A stretch of DNA of 64,000 nucleotides from an uncultured Bacteroidota bacterium (lineage in GTDB: Bacteria > Bacteroidota > Bacteroidia > Bacteroidales > P3): NCBI GenBank assembly GCA_902762805.1, contig CACWPQ010000002.1, positions 62,001-126,000 of the forward strand, in the 5' to 3' direction. The position numbers were made by a program, and so were the translations under genes. Positions 14,186-23,222 of this stretch are shown piece after piece. Every line of letters begins with the position of its first letter. Within the stretch, counting starts at the first letter, position 1. Below the pieces are notes generated by a model. It was not told where the DNA came from, ran no database searches, and worked only from the letters and a program-made list of their open reading frames with translations.

Positions 14186-14947
14186 ATGAAGAAGATATTT
14201 TTATTGGGTCTAATGGGATTGATGGGCATCATGGGTGCCCAGGCCCAGTTCAGCGGCTACGGCGTGAAGGTGGGCTTCGGAGCCGCCACAGTCAGCGACG
14301 ACCTCGGAGCCAAGTCGCCCATCCTCGGAGCCAACGTGGGAGCGTATATCAACTACACCTTCCAGGAGAGCGAGAGCGTCTTTGCCGAGGTGTTCTACCT
14401 GCAGACCGGGCTCAACCTGGTGCGCCGCGGAGGCAACTTCGAGGAGGTGATGGAGCGCGGGGCGACCCTGAGCATCCGCACCGGCTACCAGCACGCCTAC
14501 TACCTGCAGCTGCCCATCCTGGCGGGCTTGCACTACGAGCTGCCCGTCCGCGAACGTGGGCATGTCGTGGGCCTCTACCTCGGCCCCACGTTCAGCTTCG
14601 GCCTCTTCGGTCCCTACGGCGACCGCAAGATCACGCCCGGCGTGGCTTCGCCCTCGGCCAACTACGACGTCAACTTCAACGGCACGCAGGCCGACCGTCA
14701 GGCGTTCAACCACATCAACCGCCTGGACATCGGCGCCACCTTCGGCCTGAGCTATGAGCGTGGGCCGCTGATGCTGTCGTTCTTTATCGACCGCGGCTTT
14801 CTGGCCACATCGGACGGCGACGACATCCTCCGCATCATCCAGAACCGGCAGAGCCAAAGCTCCGACGTCGAAGTCAAGATACCCGACGGCCACAATGTGG
14901 CCTACATGCTCTCGGTGAGCTACCAGCTGGGAGACCTTTCAAAATGA
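14186..14947 (+). CDS. PorT-like outer membrane beta-barrel protein
   Basis: The 253-residue product has a signal peptide (MKKIFLLGLMGLMGIMGAQA) and then alternating aromatic and small residues typical of an eight- to ten-strand barrel: FSGYGVKVGFGAATVSDDLG, YINYTFQESESVFAEVFYLQ, LQLPILAGLHYELPV, and a last strand VAYMLSVSYQL. The pattern fits the PorT/OMP_b-brl_2 class of Bacteroidota. No function can be read from the sequence. It follows the peptidase gene closely and is probably co-transcribed. Confidence 0.8.
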   Translation: MKKIFLLGLMGLMGIMGAQAQFSGYGVKVGFGAATVSDDLGAKSPILGANVGAYINYTFQESESVFAEVFYLQTGLNLVRRGGNFEEVMERGATLSIRTGYQHAYYLQLPILAGLHYELPVRERGHVVGLYLGPTFSFGLFGPYGDRKITPGVASPSANYDVNFNGTQADRQAFNHINRLDIGATFGLSYERGPLMLSFFIDRGFLATSDGDDILRIIQNRQSQSSDVEVKIPDGHNVAYMLSVSYQLGDLSK

Positions 14948-14957
14948 ATACGATATA

Positions 14958-15075
14958 TCGGAGTGAAAGGGAGTGAAGGGAAGTGAAAGGGAGTGAAAGG
15001 ACAAATGTTAGCGTCGAAACCAGCACAGACTGACACTGTTGTCCTTTCACTCCAGTTCATTCCCAGTCTCTCCCT
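14958..15075. repeat. Decamer inverted-repeat cluster before gltX
   Basis: About four units of AGTGAAAGGG occupy 14962-15000. Complementary units (CCTTTCACTCC, CCTCTCACTCC) lie at 15042-15080, with about 40 unrelated bases between. The arms could pair into a long hairpin upstream of gltX. Related words recur in the gltX 3' end, in mltG and in the ATP-grasp gene. Confidence 0.75.
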
Positions 15076-15101
15076 CTCACTCCGCACAAAATGACAGAAA
15101 T

Positions 15102-16658
15102 ATGGTAAGAGTAAGATTTGCCCCCTCCCCCACCGGCCCGCTGCATATCGGCGGCGTGCGCACGGCCCTCTACAACTACCTCTTCGCCCGGCAGCAGGGC
15201 GGCAAGATGATTCTCCGCATCGAGGACACGGACCAGACCCGCTTCGTGCCCGGGGCGGAACAATATATCATAGAAGCCTTCCAATGGCTGGGCATCGAGT
15301 TTGACGAGGGCGTGCACGAGGGCGGCCCCTATGGCCCCTACCGCCAGAGCGACCGCAAGGCGCTCTACCGCCAGTATGCCGACCAGCTGCTGGAGGGCGG
15401 CTGGGCCTACTATGCCTTTGACCGCCCCGAGGCCCTCGACGCCAAGCGCAAGGAGTACGAGGCGGAGAAGAAGACTTTCCAATACGACTGCACCACACGC
15501 CAACAGATGGACAACAGCCTTGTGCTGCCTGCGGAGGAGGTGCAGCGCCGCATAGAGAGCGGCGAACCCTACGTGCTGCGCTTCAAGTTCCCCGAGAACA
15601 CAGACATCACGGTGCACGACCTTATCCGCGGCGACGTGACGATGAACAGCCGCCTGCTGGACGACAAGGTGCTCTTCAAGAGCGACGGCATGCCGACCTA
15701 CCACCTGGCCAACATCGTGGACGACCACCTGATGGAGATTACCCACGTGATCCGCGGCGAGGAGTGGCTGCCGAGCGCGCCGCTGCACGTGATGCTGTAT
15801 GAGGCCTTCGGCTGGCAGGCGCCGCAGTTCGCCCACCTGCCGCTGCTGCTCAAGCCCGAGGGCAACGGCAAGCTGAGCAAGCGCGACGGCGACCGGCTGG
15901 GGTTCCCGGTGTTCCCGCTGGAATGGCACGACCCGAAGAGCGGCGAGGTGAGCAGCGGCTACCGCGAGCAGGGCTACCTGCCGCAGGCGGTGGTCAACAT
16001 GCTGGCCCTGCTGGGATGGAACCCGGGTAAACGGGAAGGCGGCAACGGAGCCAATCCCGTTTTCCAGGAGATGATGACGATGGAGGAGCTGATACGGCTC
16101 TTCTCCATCGAGCATATCAGCAAGAACGGAGCGCGCTTCAACCTGGACAAGGCGCGGTGGTTCCAGCACGAGTACTTCCAGCAGCTCGGCGACGTGCAGG
16201 TGGCCGAGATGCTCGGGGCGCAGGTGCGCGAGCACGGCATCGAGGCCGACGCGGAATATGTGGCCCGCGTGGCCGGGATGATGAAGGAGCGCATCACGTT
16301 CCCCAGCGAGCTGTGGGACACCTGCTGCTACTTCTTCCAGGCGCCGACGGAATACAACGAGAAGGACGTGGCCAAGCGCTGGCAGCCCGGCATGCCGGAG
16401 CACATGAGGCGCATTGTCGAGATACTGGACACGGTGCCCTTCGAGTATGACGCGCTGCACAAGGCTATCCTCGAGGACTATATCAAGGCCGGGGGGCTGA
16501 ACACGGGCGCCATCATGAACTCGCTGCGCCTGGCCGTGGTGGGGCGCACGGTGGGGCCTGACATGCTCACCCTCATCCTCATGCTGGGCAAGGAGGAGAC
16601 GATAGGCCGAGTGGAGAGGGCTGTGGAGAAAATCGGAGAGGGGAGTGAAAGGGAGTGA
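15102..16658 (+). CDS. gltX: Glutamyl-tRNA synthetase
   Basis: GltX charges tRNA-Glu. The 518-residue enzyme has the class I HIGH variant [19 protein letters not shown] (about residues 8-26), the zinc-less catalytic domain of Bacteroidota GluRS, and the KMSKS variant KLSKRDGDR (about 257-265). I start at the ATG at 15102 ([10 protein letters not shown]); the open frame upstream reads through the decamer repeats and is not part of the family. The last residues, GEGSERE, are encoded by another decamer run (GGGAGTGAAA), so the 3' end has been remodelled by the repeat. Confidence 0.96.
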   Translation: MVRVRFAPSPTGPLHIGGVRTALYNYLFARQQGGKMILRIEDTDQTRFVPGAEQYIIEAFQWLGIEFDEGVHEGGPYGPYRQSDRKALYRQYADQLLEGGWAYYAFDRPEALDAKRKEYEAEKKTFQYDCTTRQQMDNSLVLPAEEVQRRIESGEPYVLRFKFPENTDITVHDLIRGDVTMNSRLLDDKVLFKSDGMPTYHLANIVDDHLMEITHVIRGEEWLPSAPLHVMLYEAFGWQAPQFAHLPLLLKPEGNGKLSKRDGDRLGFPVFPLEWHDPKSGEVSSGYREQGYLPQAVVNMLALLGWNPGKREGGNGANPVFQEMMTMEELIRLFSIEHISKNGARFNLDKARWFQHEYFQQLGDVQVAEMLGAQVREHGIEADAEYVARVAGMMKERITFPSELWDTCCYFFQAPTEYNEKDVAKRWQPGMPEHMRRIVEILDTVPFEYDALHKAILEDYIKAGGLNTGAIMNSLRLAVVGRTVGPDMLTLILMLGKEETIGRVERAVEKIGEGSERE

Positions 16659-16665
16659 AAAGACA
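16638..16665 (+). repeat. Decamer repeat covering the gltX stop codon
   Basis: GGGGAGTGAAAGGGAGTGAA spans the last codons and the TGA of gltX. It is the same word as the cluster before the gene, so gltX is bracketed by copies. Confidence 0.7.
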
Positions 16666-16706
16666 AATGAAATCATAAGCAACACAAAAACAATTAAAAC
16701 TCTATT

Positions 16707-17300
16707 ATGAAGAAGACCATCCTTCTTGTGGCAGCGGCCACTGCAATTTTTGCCGCTTCCTGCAACAATCAACCCGCAACCAAGGAGAACCCGAACGCTG
16801 CCGCGCCGGTGGTGGCGGAGGGCGGACTGAAGATCGCCTATGTGGACACCGACACGCTGCTGGCGCACTACCAGTATGCCAAGGACCTCGAGGCCGAGCT
16901 GCTGGCCTACAAGAACCAGCAGGAGGCTGCCGGGCGGACGCAGATGGAGAAATTCCAAAAGGACTATCAGGACTATCTGAAGAACGGCTCGACGATGACG
17001 CTGAGCCAGCAGCAGGCGAAGGAGGCCGAGCTGAAGCAGCGCGCCGAGCGCATGGCCACGCTGGAGCAGGAGCTGACGGCCAAGATCATGGAGCGCCAGA
17101 TGACCGAGAACACCAAGCTGCTGAATGCCATCTTCGCTTTCGTGCGCGAGTACAACGCGCAGAACCAGCAGTTTGACGTGATACTGCGCAAGACTTTCGA
17201 GAACACGCCGGTGCTCTACGTGAACCCCGCGATGGACATCACGCAGGAAATCCTGGAGGGGCTGAACGCCGAGTATGCCCAGGTGAAGGGGAAAAAGTGA
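16707..17300 (+). CDS. OmpH/Skp-like periplasmic chaperone, predicted lipoprotein
   Basis: The 197-residue protein has a lipoprotein signal (IFAASC, lipid-modified Cys at residue 19). An OmpH region follows: KIAYVDTDTLLAHYQYAKDL (about residues 45-64), a long charged coiled coil from about 65 to 145, and a closing strand region VLYVNPAMDITQEILEGLN. Skp-type proteins hold unfolded outer membrane proteins in the periplasm. The lipid anchor differs from classical soluble Skp but is common in Bacteroidota. A terminator follows. Confidence 0.88.
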   Translation: MKKTILLVAAATAIFAASCNNQPATKENPNAAAPVVAEGGLKIAYVDTDTLLAHYQYAKDLEAELLAYKNQQEAAGRTQMEKFQKDYQDYLKNGSTMTLSQQQAKEAELKQRAERMATLEQELTAKIMERQMTENTKLLNAIFAFVREYNAQNQQFDVILRKTFENTPVLYVNPAMDITQEILEGLNAEYAQVKGKK

Positions 17301-17334
17301 GAAAAGGCGATATTAACATTTATTAGGAAATCCG

Positions 17335-17363
17335 GAACCCGATTGGAGTCGGGTTCTTTTTTT
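17335..17363 (+). terminator. Terminator after the OmpH-like gene
   Basis: GAACCCGA pairs with TCGGGTTC around a six-base loop and is followed by seven T. Confidence 0.85.
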
Positions 17364-17460
17364 GCTGTTTCATGATAAAATATTTACGAATACACTCCAC
17401 AAACCACTAACTTACAGTAAGTTAAATTCAAAGCACTCATTTTGTGCACTTTACAGCATC

Positions 17461-17514
17461 TTGTTCGGCCCTTCTAGGGTAATGGTTAGGCCTCGGTAGG
17501 GGATGGGAAAGGGG
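17461..17514 (-). repeat. Partial copy of the CCCATCGATGGG / 11-bp element
   Basis: Read on the minus strand, CCCATCCCCTACCGAGGCC is followed by CATTACCCTAGAAGGGCCGAA. It shares the GGGCCGAACAA, ACCCTAGA and CCCCTACC words of the full elements but is shuffled and lacks the palindrome. It lies between two convergent genes. Confidence 0.55.
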
Positions 17515-17567
17515 GCGAAATGCGATTTGTTAATACATGTTAAACGAGGGGTACGATTAACACTTTT

Positions 17568-18641
17568 TTAACGAATGAACTTGCCACGGAGGGCGGTGAA
17601 GGTTTTGCGGCCGCGGAGGAAGTATTCGAGGAGGATGTGACCTTGGTAGAGTGCAGAGACGGTGTGGTGGGAGAGTTTCTCGCGTTTTTCTCTGAGTTGG
17701 GGGCGCAGGGCGAGGAATTCGCGGTGGGCTTTGCCGACGGCACGGAATTCGTTCCAGTGGCCTTCGAGGAGGAATTTCAGCGCTGCCACCCAGTCGAGCA
17801 CGAGGCGGAGCTGTATGACGCGGCGCAGGCGCGAGGAGGGGAGGTTTTTGTAGAGCATGGAGAGGTTGTTGCGGAAGTTGAGGTGTGTTTTGAAGGGGGA
17901 GGATTTGGGGAGTGTGCCGCCGCCGACGTGGAAGACGGTGGAGCGTGGGCAGTAGCGGACGTGGTAGCCGGCGTTTTTGGCGCGCCAGCAGAAGTCGATT
18001 TCTTCCATATGGGCGAAGAAGTCGGGGTCGAGGCCGCCGATTTTGCGCCAGACTTTGGCTTTGACGAACATGGCGGCGCCGGAGGCCCAGAAGATGTCGG
18101 CCTCGTCGTCGTACTGTCCGTGGTCGCGCTCGAGGGTGGTGAAGAGGCGTCCGCGGCAGAAGGGGTAGCCGAAGGAGTCGATGTAGCCGCCGGCGGCGCC
18201 GGCGTATTCGAAGGTGTCGCGCCGGTCGTACATGAGGAGTTTGGGCTGAGCGATGGCGACGCGCCAGTCGCGCTCCATCATGGCGACGACGGGCTGTATC
18301 CAGTGGGGTGTGGGTTCGACGTCGGAGTTGAGGAGGATGTAGTAGTCGGCTTCGACCTGCTGTAGTGCGCGGTTGTAGCCTTCGGCGAAGCCGTAGTTTT
18401 TGTCGAGGAGGATGAGTGGGAGGTTGGGGTAGCGCTGGCGGAGGAAGTGGACGGAGTCGTCGGTGGAGCCGTTGTCGGCAATGATGACAGAGGTGCTGAT
18501 TTCCAGCGGTGTGGCGTTGGGCATCTGCCAGCCGGCCTCGGAGGGGCTGTCCATGAGGGAGTAGCGCAGCACGGAGGGCAGGAAGCGCTCGAGCATCGAG
18601 CGTCCGTTCCAGTTGAGGATTACTATGGCGACGTTAATCAT
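17568..18641 (-). CDS. Family 2 glycosyltransferase (rhamnosyltransferase-like)
   Basis: The 357-residue enzyme has the GT-A start VAIVILNWNGRSMLERFLPS, a D-containing metal site in YYILLNSDVEPTPHW (about residues 98-112), the acceptor-loop signature FFAHMEEIDFCWRAKNAGY and a C-terminal basic helix region. This subgroup (dTDP-rhamnosyl- and related transferases) builds surface polysaccharides. It lies downstream of the acyltransferase gene on the same strand with a 12-bp gap, which suits a role in envelope glycolipid assembly. Donor and acceptor cannot be deduced. Confidence 0.92.
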   Translation of the reverse strand: MINVAIVILNWNGRSMLERFLPSVLRYSLMDSPSEAGWQMPNATPLEISTSVIIADNGSTDDSVHFLRQRYPNLPLILLDKNYGFAEGYNRALQQVEADYYILLNSDVEPTPHWIQPVVAMMERDWRVAIAQPKLLMYDRRDTFEYAGAAGGYIDSFGYPFCRGRLFTTLERDHGQYDDEADIFWASGAAMFVKAKVWRKIGGLDPDFFAHMEEIDFCWRAKNAGYHVRYCPRSTVFHVGGGTLPKSSPFKTHLNFRNNLSMLYKNLPSSRLRRVIQLRLVLDWVAALKFLLEGHWNEFRAVGKAHREFLALRPQLREKREKLSHHTVSALYQGHILLEYFLRGRKTFTALRGKFIR

Positions 18642-18653
18642 TGATAATCATTT

Positions 18654-19466
18654 TCATTTCTCTTTTTTTAATTTCCACCGCCGGTGGCTCCAGAGCCAGT
18701 ATTCGGGCTGGGCCACGATTTGCTGCTCGAGGCGGCGGGCGTAGCTTTCCACGATAGAGTACTGCGGCACGGCGAGGGGCTCGAGGCAGAGGGGCTCGAG
18801 GGTGACCTCGTAGTGGAAGCGGCGGGGTTTGGTGACGGTGTAGTAGAAGACGGGGAGGTTGTATTTGCGGGCGAAGTATTCGGCGCCGTAGAGGAAGGCG
18901 GTGTCTTGGTGGAGGAAGCGGGTCCAGTAGGATTTTTCGGGGTTGGAGGGTGACTGGTCGGAGAGCATCATGAGGGCGCAGGGGACGTGGTGTCGCTGGA
19001 AGTATTCGACTTCCTGGCGCACGTCGCGGTGGTCGACGACGTGGGTGCCGTAGCGTGTGCGGCGGCGCGAGAGGAATGAGGCTGTGAGTTTGTCCTGCAG
19101 GGGTTTGCCGACGCCGATGCCGTGGTGGAGGAACTGCATGCCGAGGGAGGTGACCATGTATTCCCAGTTGTTGTAGTGGGCCGACATGAGAACTACCGAC
19201 TGGCCGCGCTCATAGTAGGGTCGGAGGAGTTCGCGGTTGACGACGCGGTAGCGGCGCATGATGGCGGCGGGCGAGGCGTAGAGGTTGTGGATGCCTTCGA
19301 CGAGGAGGTCGGCGAGGTGGTGGTAGTAGCGGCGCTCTACCGTGCGGCGTTCCGTCTCTCCTTTCTCGGGGAAGGAGGCCTGCAGATTGCCACGCACGAT
19401 GGAGCGACGGTAGCGCATCAGGCGATAGGCGATGAAGTAGATTATGGCCGAGAGGAGGCGCATCAA
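18654..19466 (-). CDS. Lysophospholipid/lipid A acyltransferase family protein (LpxL/HtrB type)
   Basis: The 270-residue product matches the LpxL/HtrB fold: RRSIVRGNLQASFPEKGETE near residue 20-40, the catalytic HX4D/E-type motif SAHYNNWE (about 114-121), and the LMMLSDQSPSNPEKSYWTRF block. These enzymes add secondary acyl chains to lipid A. The N-terminus is about 25 residues shorter than usual, lacking most of the leading membrane helix. The start is a TTG at 19466 or the ATG just inside it, overlapping the GWxTD stop codon, so the gene is translationally coupled to that gene. Confidence 0.88.
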   Translation of the reverse strand: MMRLLSAIIYFIAYRLMRYRRSIVRGNLQASFPEKGETERRTVERRYYHHLADLLVEGIHNLYASPAAIMRRYRVVNRELLRPYYERGQSVVLMSAHYNNWEYMVTSLGMQFLHHGIGVGKPLQDKLTASFLSRRRTRYGTHVVDHRDVRQEVEYFQRHHVPCALMMLSDQSPSNPEKSYWTRFLHQDTAFLYGAEYFARKYNLPVFYYTVTKPRRFHYEVTLEPLCLEPLAVPQYSIVESYARRLEQQIVAQPEYWLWSHRRWKLKKEK

Positions 19467-21031
19467 TAGCCGCGTTTGAACTGTTCGCCCACGGCACCTT
19501 CGACGCCCTCACGGAGCTGCTGACGCGAGAGGCGGCGCTCCCAACCGGGTTCCTGCACCTCGCCGCGGGCGTTGGAATTCAGCAGTTTGTAGAATCCGCT
19601 GCGGTGCTCGTCCCAGAAGAGGAAGACGCGGATGCGGTCCTCGCCCTCGGCGGTGTTGTAGCGCCAAAGCTGGTAGGGGAGGTAATAGATGTGGCCCTGC
19701 GACTCGGAGGCAAATCCTGCAGTCTGCTCACCGGCACGCTGCAGGGCGCTGGTCTCGGCGCCAGTCACCGACCCCTGCGCGGGCGAACCGGATTCGGGGG
19801 AGCGATAGTTGCCTGCGTTGAGGTGGCGGGTGGAGACGAAATTCTTCTCATCGCGCACAAAGTCCGGCGGACCGTACTGCAGGTAGACGCGTCCGCGGTC
19901 GGTATTGATGCCCTTGGTGCGTGGATAGCTGAAGGTGGCCTGCACATAATCGATTCGGTCTTTGTATTTCAACCATGCTGCTTCGGGGCTCAAAGCGTCG
20001 CGCTTCTGCCAGAAACGATAAAGGAAGGCCTGCTTTTCCTCGATGCCGGGACGGGTGATGAGGTCGCTCGCCACCTCCTTTTCATATTCCGAGGCGATGG
20101 GATAGAGCGCCTCGATGTAGAGGTCGAGCTGCTGCTCGTCGTTGTAGGCGCCGGCGAAGGTGGTGGCGAAGTCGCTGATTTCGGCACCCTTTACGCCGGG
20201 ATTGGAGCGGACGAAAGGCAGCTTCTTATAGAGCATCAGCTGGTTGTCCGAGTTGCGGAGCTCAACGACGAGGTTGTAGTTGCCGGAGGGCAGCTCGCTG
20301 ATGTCGAGCGAACCGTAGACAGGCACGGTGGCGGCACCATACTTGCGGCTCGCCGCACGCTGTCCTTCGAAGCGCGTGCCGGTCTCCTGCTGCTCCACAT
20401 AGGCCATCGTGAGGAATGCCTTGCGGCCCACCTCGGCGTTGATGTTGTAGATTTCGTAGTAGAAGTTGAGTTGGTCCACTTGCTCGGGGAAGTAGTCGCT
20501 GACGAAGGGTTCGAAGTCGTAGCCGTTGCGCGAGAGGATGTTTTCGCGCTCGGTGGGGGTGGCGGAGGAGATGAACTGGAGGCTCGAGAGCGAGGGGCGC
20601 GCCGGGTCGTAGTTGATCACCACGCGGTCGGTGACCACCGAAGCCGGCGCGTCGGAGAGTTTGTCGCGCAGCGAGACTTCGAGATTGTAGATGCCGTTGC
20701 GTGCCGAGAAGCGCTGCACGTCTATAAAGTTGAAATCCAGCTCCTCCAGCGAGCCGACGGTGGGGCTGTGGAGGTCGTATTTCTTGAAGTGGCACACCGA
20801 GTCGCCCTGCTTCAGGATCAGTGTGACTTCCACCGTGGCGCGGTAGGCGCCGGTCTCAATCTGTTGGAACTGGAGCGTCCAGGCGTCGAACGAGAGGTTG
20901 GTCTCGATGTAGGGCATCTGCTGCTTGGCCAGATAGAAGGTGTTGTAGCCGAAGAGGGCCTGCAAGCGCCCCTGCGCCTGCACAGCCGTCGCCATCGCCG
21001 CCAACATCATGATTGTCAGTATCTTCTTCAT
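19463..21031 (-). CDS. GWxTD domain-containing secreted protein
   Basis: The 522-residue protein has a signal peptide (MKKILTIMMLAAMATAVQA), a long N-terminal beta-rich region and a GWxTD-type domain near residues 310-400. There FWQKRDALSPEAAWLKYKDR and INTDRGRVYLQYGPPDFVRD match the conserved core (the GW and TD residues are replaced). The family is widespread in Bacteroidota and Acidobacteriota and its biochemical role is not known. It overlaps the acyltransferase gene, which suggests an envelope-related role. A Gly/Ser/Ala-rich stretch (about 405-440) interrupts the C-terminal domain. Confidence 0.85.
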   Translation of the reverse strand: MKKILTIMMLAAMATAVQAQGRLQALFGYNTFYLAKQQMPYIETNLSFDAWTLQFQQIETGAYRATVEVTLILKQGDSVCHFKKYDLHSPTVGSLEELDFNFIDVQRFSARNGIYNLEVSLRDKLSDAPASVVTDRVVINYDPARPSLSSLQFISSATPTERENILSRNGYDFEPFVSDYFPEQVDQLNFYYEIYNINAEVGRKAFLTMAYVEQQETGTRFEGQRAASRKYGAATVPVYGSLDISELPSGNYNLVVELRNSDNQLMLYKKLPFVRSNPGVKGAEISDFATTFAGAYNDEQQLDLYIEALYPIASEYEKEVASDLITRPGIEEKQAFLYRFWQKRDALSPEAAWLKYKDRIDYVQATFSYPRTKGINTDRGRVYLQYGPPDFVRDEKNFVSTRHLNAGNYRSPESGSPAQGSVTGAETSALQRAGEQTAGFASESQGHIYYLPYQLWRYNTAEGEDRIRVFLFWDEHRSGFYKLLNSNARGEVQEPGWERRLSRQQLREGVEGAVGEQFKRGY

Positions 21032-21077
21032 ATTATTTCACTTTAGTACCAACAACCATAACGCGTGCGCGTACATT

Positions 21078-23189
21078 TTATTGTGCCGGGTCGGAAATAT
21101 TGTAGTCGGCGATGACTTCGAGCAGCTCGGCACCGTACTGAGCGGCCTTGGCCTTGCCGATGCCGGGCACCTCGAGCAGTTCCTGCATGCCGCGCGGGGC
21201 AAGGGCGGCGAGGGCCATGAGGGTCTTCTGGTTGAAGATGAAGTAGGCGGGGCGGCCAATCTCGTCGGCCTTCATCTGGCGCCAGCGGCGGAGGATGTCG
21301 ACGAGGCCTTTGGGCGCATCCTCCTCGTTGAAGGTGGCGTTGGGCGTAGACCTTTGGCGCGCGGGACGTTCCCGCTTCTCGTTGCGGAGGGTGTAGCCGG
21401 TCTGCGCCTTCTGCACGGTCAGCACGCTGTAGCCCTCCTTGCAGACGGCATCCAGGCAGGCCAGCTTGGCACCGAGGCGTTCGGCGAGGGCATCGCCCAA
21501 CTCCTTGATTGTCTTTTTGTTCTCCTTATTGTCAATTTCCACGTCGAGCAGTGCCGCCAGGGCCTGCTGGAGGGGTTGCAGCTGGGCGCGGTAGTATTCG
21601 GCTCCCTGCCGGGCGCGCTCGTTCTGACGTACCTCCTCGAGATGCGTCAGTTGCACCCTGAATTTCTCGCTCACCGTCCCGAGGTCGGTCAGGGTGGAGC
21701 AGAGGCCGCCGAGCGCCTCCACATTCTTGGGATAGAGCGATTTGAGGCGGCTGGAATACTGCTCCAGCAGGCGCTCGGCGTCGTGATGGAGGGCGTCGAC
21801 GGAGAAGAGGTCCATCAGCTTCTCGAGGCGGTATTGCTGCTCGTAGCTTTCGGCCGCCTGGGCGGTCTGTTCGAAAGTGGGGGTGGCGGCGGTGAACGAG
21901 GCCACGGAGTGGTCGCTGAAGGCCACGCCGGGGGTGAGCGGCGAGGTGAGCGTGAGCCCCTCGAGCGTGCGGCAGCGGCTCAGGGCGACGTAGACCTGCC
22001 CGAAGGCGAAGGCATCGGCGGCGTCGATGTTCACGCGGTCGAAGGTGAGCCCCTGCGCCTTGTGGATGGTGACGGCCCAGGCGGCACGCAGGGGATACTG
22101 CGCGAAGGTGCCGTCCACCTCCTGCTCGATCTGGTTGTTTGCGGGATTGATGCTGTAGCGGTAGTTTTCCCACGTCTCGTGCCCCACCTGGATGACGTCG
22201 CCGTCGTCGTCGATGACCTCGATTTTGTCGTCGGGGAGGAAGGCGGTGACCGTGCCGAGCTTGCCGTTGTAGTAGCGGTGGCCTCCGGAAGAGTCGTTCT
22301 TGAGGAACATCACCCTCTCCCCCACCCTGATTTCCAGCTGCTTGTCGGCCGGCATGGCGCTCTCGGCGAAGTTGCCGGTCACCTTGGCCTCGAAGAGGCG
22401 CCGCTCGCCGGTGAGGGCCTGCATGTGGCGACGGTTGATGGCGTCGGCCTGGTGGTTGTGGGTGGTGAGGGTAATGGCCTGATTGTCTGATTGCTTGACC
22501 GCCTGATTGTTTGGTTGGAGGCGGCTGTTGAGCTGTTGAAGAGTGGCGGCGTCGATGCGGTTGTCGCGCACGCGGTTGAGGAGGTCCACAAAGGCGGCGT
22601 CCTGCTGGCGGTAGACGGTGGTGAGTTCGATGGTGACGTAAGGAGTGCGCTGCAAAGCCTTGCTGCTGAAGAAGTAGGGCGAGGGGTAGACCTGCTCCAT
22701 GTGGGGGCGCTCGCGCTCGGTGACAACGGGGGCCAGCTGGTGCACATCGCCTATCATCAGCAGCTGCACACCGCCGAAGGGTTTCGAGCTGCGGCGGTAG
22801 CGGCGGAGGGTCATGTCGATGGCGTCGAGCAGGTCGGCACGCACCATCGAGATTTCGTCGATGATGAGCAGCTCCAGCGTGCGTATGATATTGGTTTTCT
22901 GCTTACTGAGCGACTTGCGACTTTCGGGCAGCTGGTACTCGGTGATGAGCTCCTTGACGTCGGGCAGATAGGGGTCGAAGGGGAGCTGGAAGAAGCTGTG
23001 GATAGTCACGCCGCCGGCGTTGACGGCAGCCACACCCGTCGGCGCCACCACCACATGCCGCTTGGGGCAGCGCGCGGCCACCTCGCGCAGGAAAGTGGTC
23101 TTGCCCGTGCCCGCCTTGCCCGTCAGGAAGAGGCTCACCGAGGTCTGCTCGACGTAGCGCCACGCAAGCTCAATCTGTGGATTCATCAT
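21078..23189 (-). CDS. Pif1-like superfamily 1B helicase with C-terminal HRDC domain
   Basis: The 703-residue protein has Walker A TGKAGTGKTTF (about residues 23-33), APTGVAAVNAGG, Walker B LLIIDEISMV (about 107-116), the QLLMIGDVHQLAPV block and the late motif AVTIHKAQGLTFDRVNID with VYVALSRCRT. These mark the Pif1/RecD2 class of 5'-3' DNA helicases. The C-terminal 80 residues (ADEIGRPAYFIFNQKTLMAL to VPGIGKAKAAQYG) form an HRDC nucleic-acid-binding domain. Residues 229-239 (QAVKQSDNQAI) look like a translated repeat that also occurs in the ParC-type protein. Confidence 0.94.
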   Translation of the reverse strand: MMNPQIELAWRYVEQTSVSLFLTGKAGTGKTTFLREVAARCPKRHVVVAPTGVAAVNAGGVTIHSFFQLPFDPYLPDVKELITEYQLPESRKSLSKQKTNIIRTLELLIIDEISMVRADLLDAIDMTLRRYRRSSKPFGGVQLLMIGDVHQLAPVVTERERPHMEQVYPSPYFFSSKALQRTPYVTIELTTVYRQQDAAFVDLLNRVRDNRIDAATLQQLNSRLQPNNQAVKQSDNQAITLTTHNHQADAINRRHMQALTGERRLFEAKVTGNFAESAMPADKQLEIRVGERVMFLKNDSSGGHRYYNGKLGTVTAFLPDDKIEVIDDDGDVIQVGHETWENYRYSINPANNQIEQEVDGTFAQYPLRAAWAVTIHKAQGLTFDRVNIDAADAFAFGQVYVALSRCRTLEGLTLTSPLTPGVAFSDHSVASFTAATPTFEQTAQAAESYEQQYRLEKLMDLFSVDALHHDAERLLEQYSSRLKSLYPKNVEALGGLCSTLTDLGTVSEKFRVQLTHLEEVRQNERARQGAEYYRAQLQPLQQALAALLDVEIDNKENKKTIKELGDALAERLGAKLACLDAVCKEGYSVLTVQKAQTGYTLRNEKRERPARQRSTPNATFNEEDAPKGLVDILRRWRQMKADEIGRPAYFIFNQKTLMALAALAPRGMQELLEVPGIGKAKAAQYGAELLEVIADYNISDPAQ
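22473..22505 (-). repeat. Translated repeat in the Pif1-like gene
   Basis: The coding strand reads CAGGCGGTCAAGCAATCAGA then CAATCAGGCCATT, encoding QAVKQSDNQAI. Codons are AT-richer than the surroundings. It aligns without gaps to 59578-59610 and, less closely, to 53965-53997. Confidence 0.65.
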
Positions 23190-23222
23190 CCCTAATCCCT
23201 AATTCCTAATCCCTAATTAACT
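23188..23222. repeat. Heptamer array TAATCCC/TAATTCC
   Basis: Successive heptamers TAATCCC, TAATTCC, TAATCCC and TAATTAA fill the gap between nadE and the Pif1-like gene and provide the nadE stop codon region. Confidence 0.75.

Noticed and set aside
18654..19466. Calling the acyltransferase a pseudogene because of its short N-terminus
   Set aside because: The catalytic SAHYNNWE motif and the rest of the domain are intact and translation is coupled to the gene before it.
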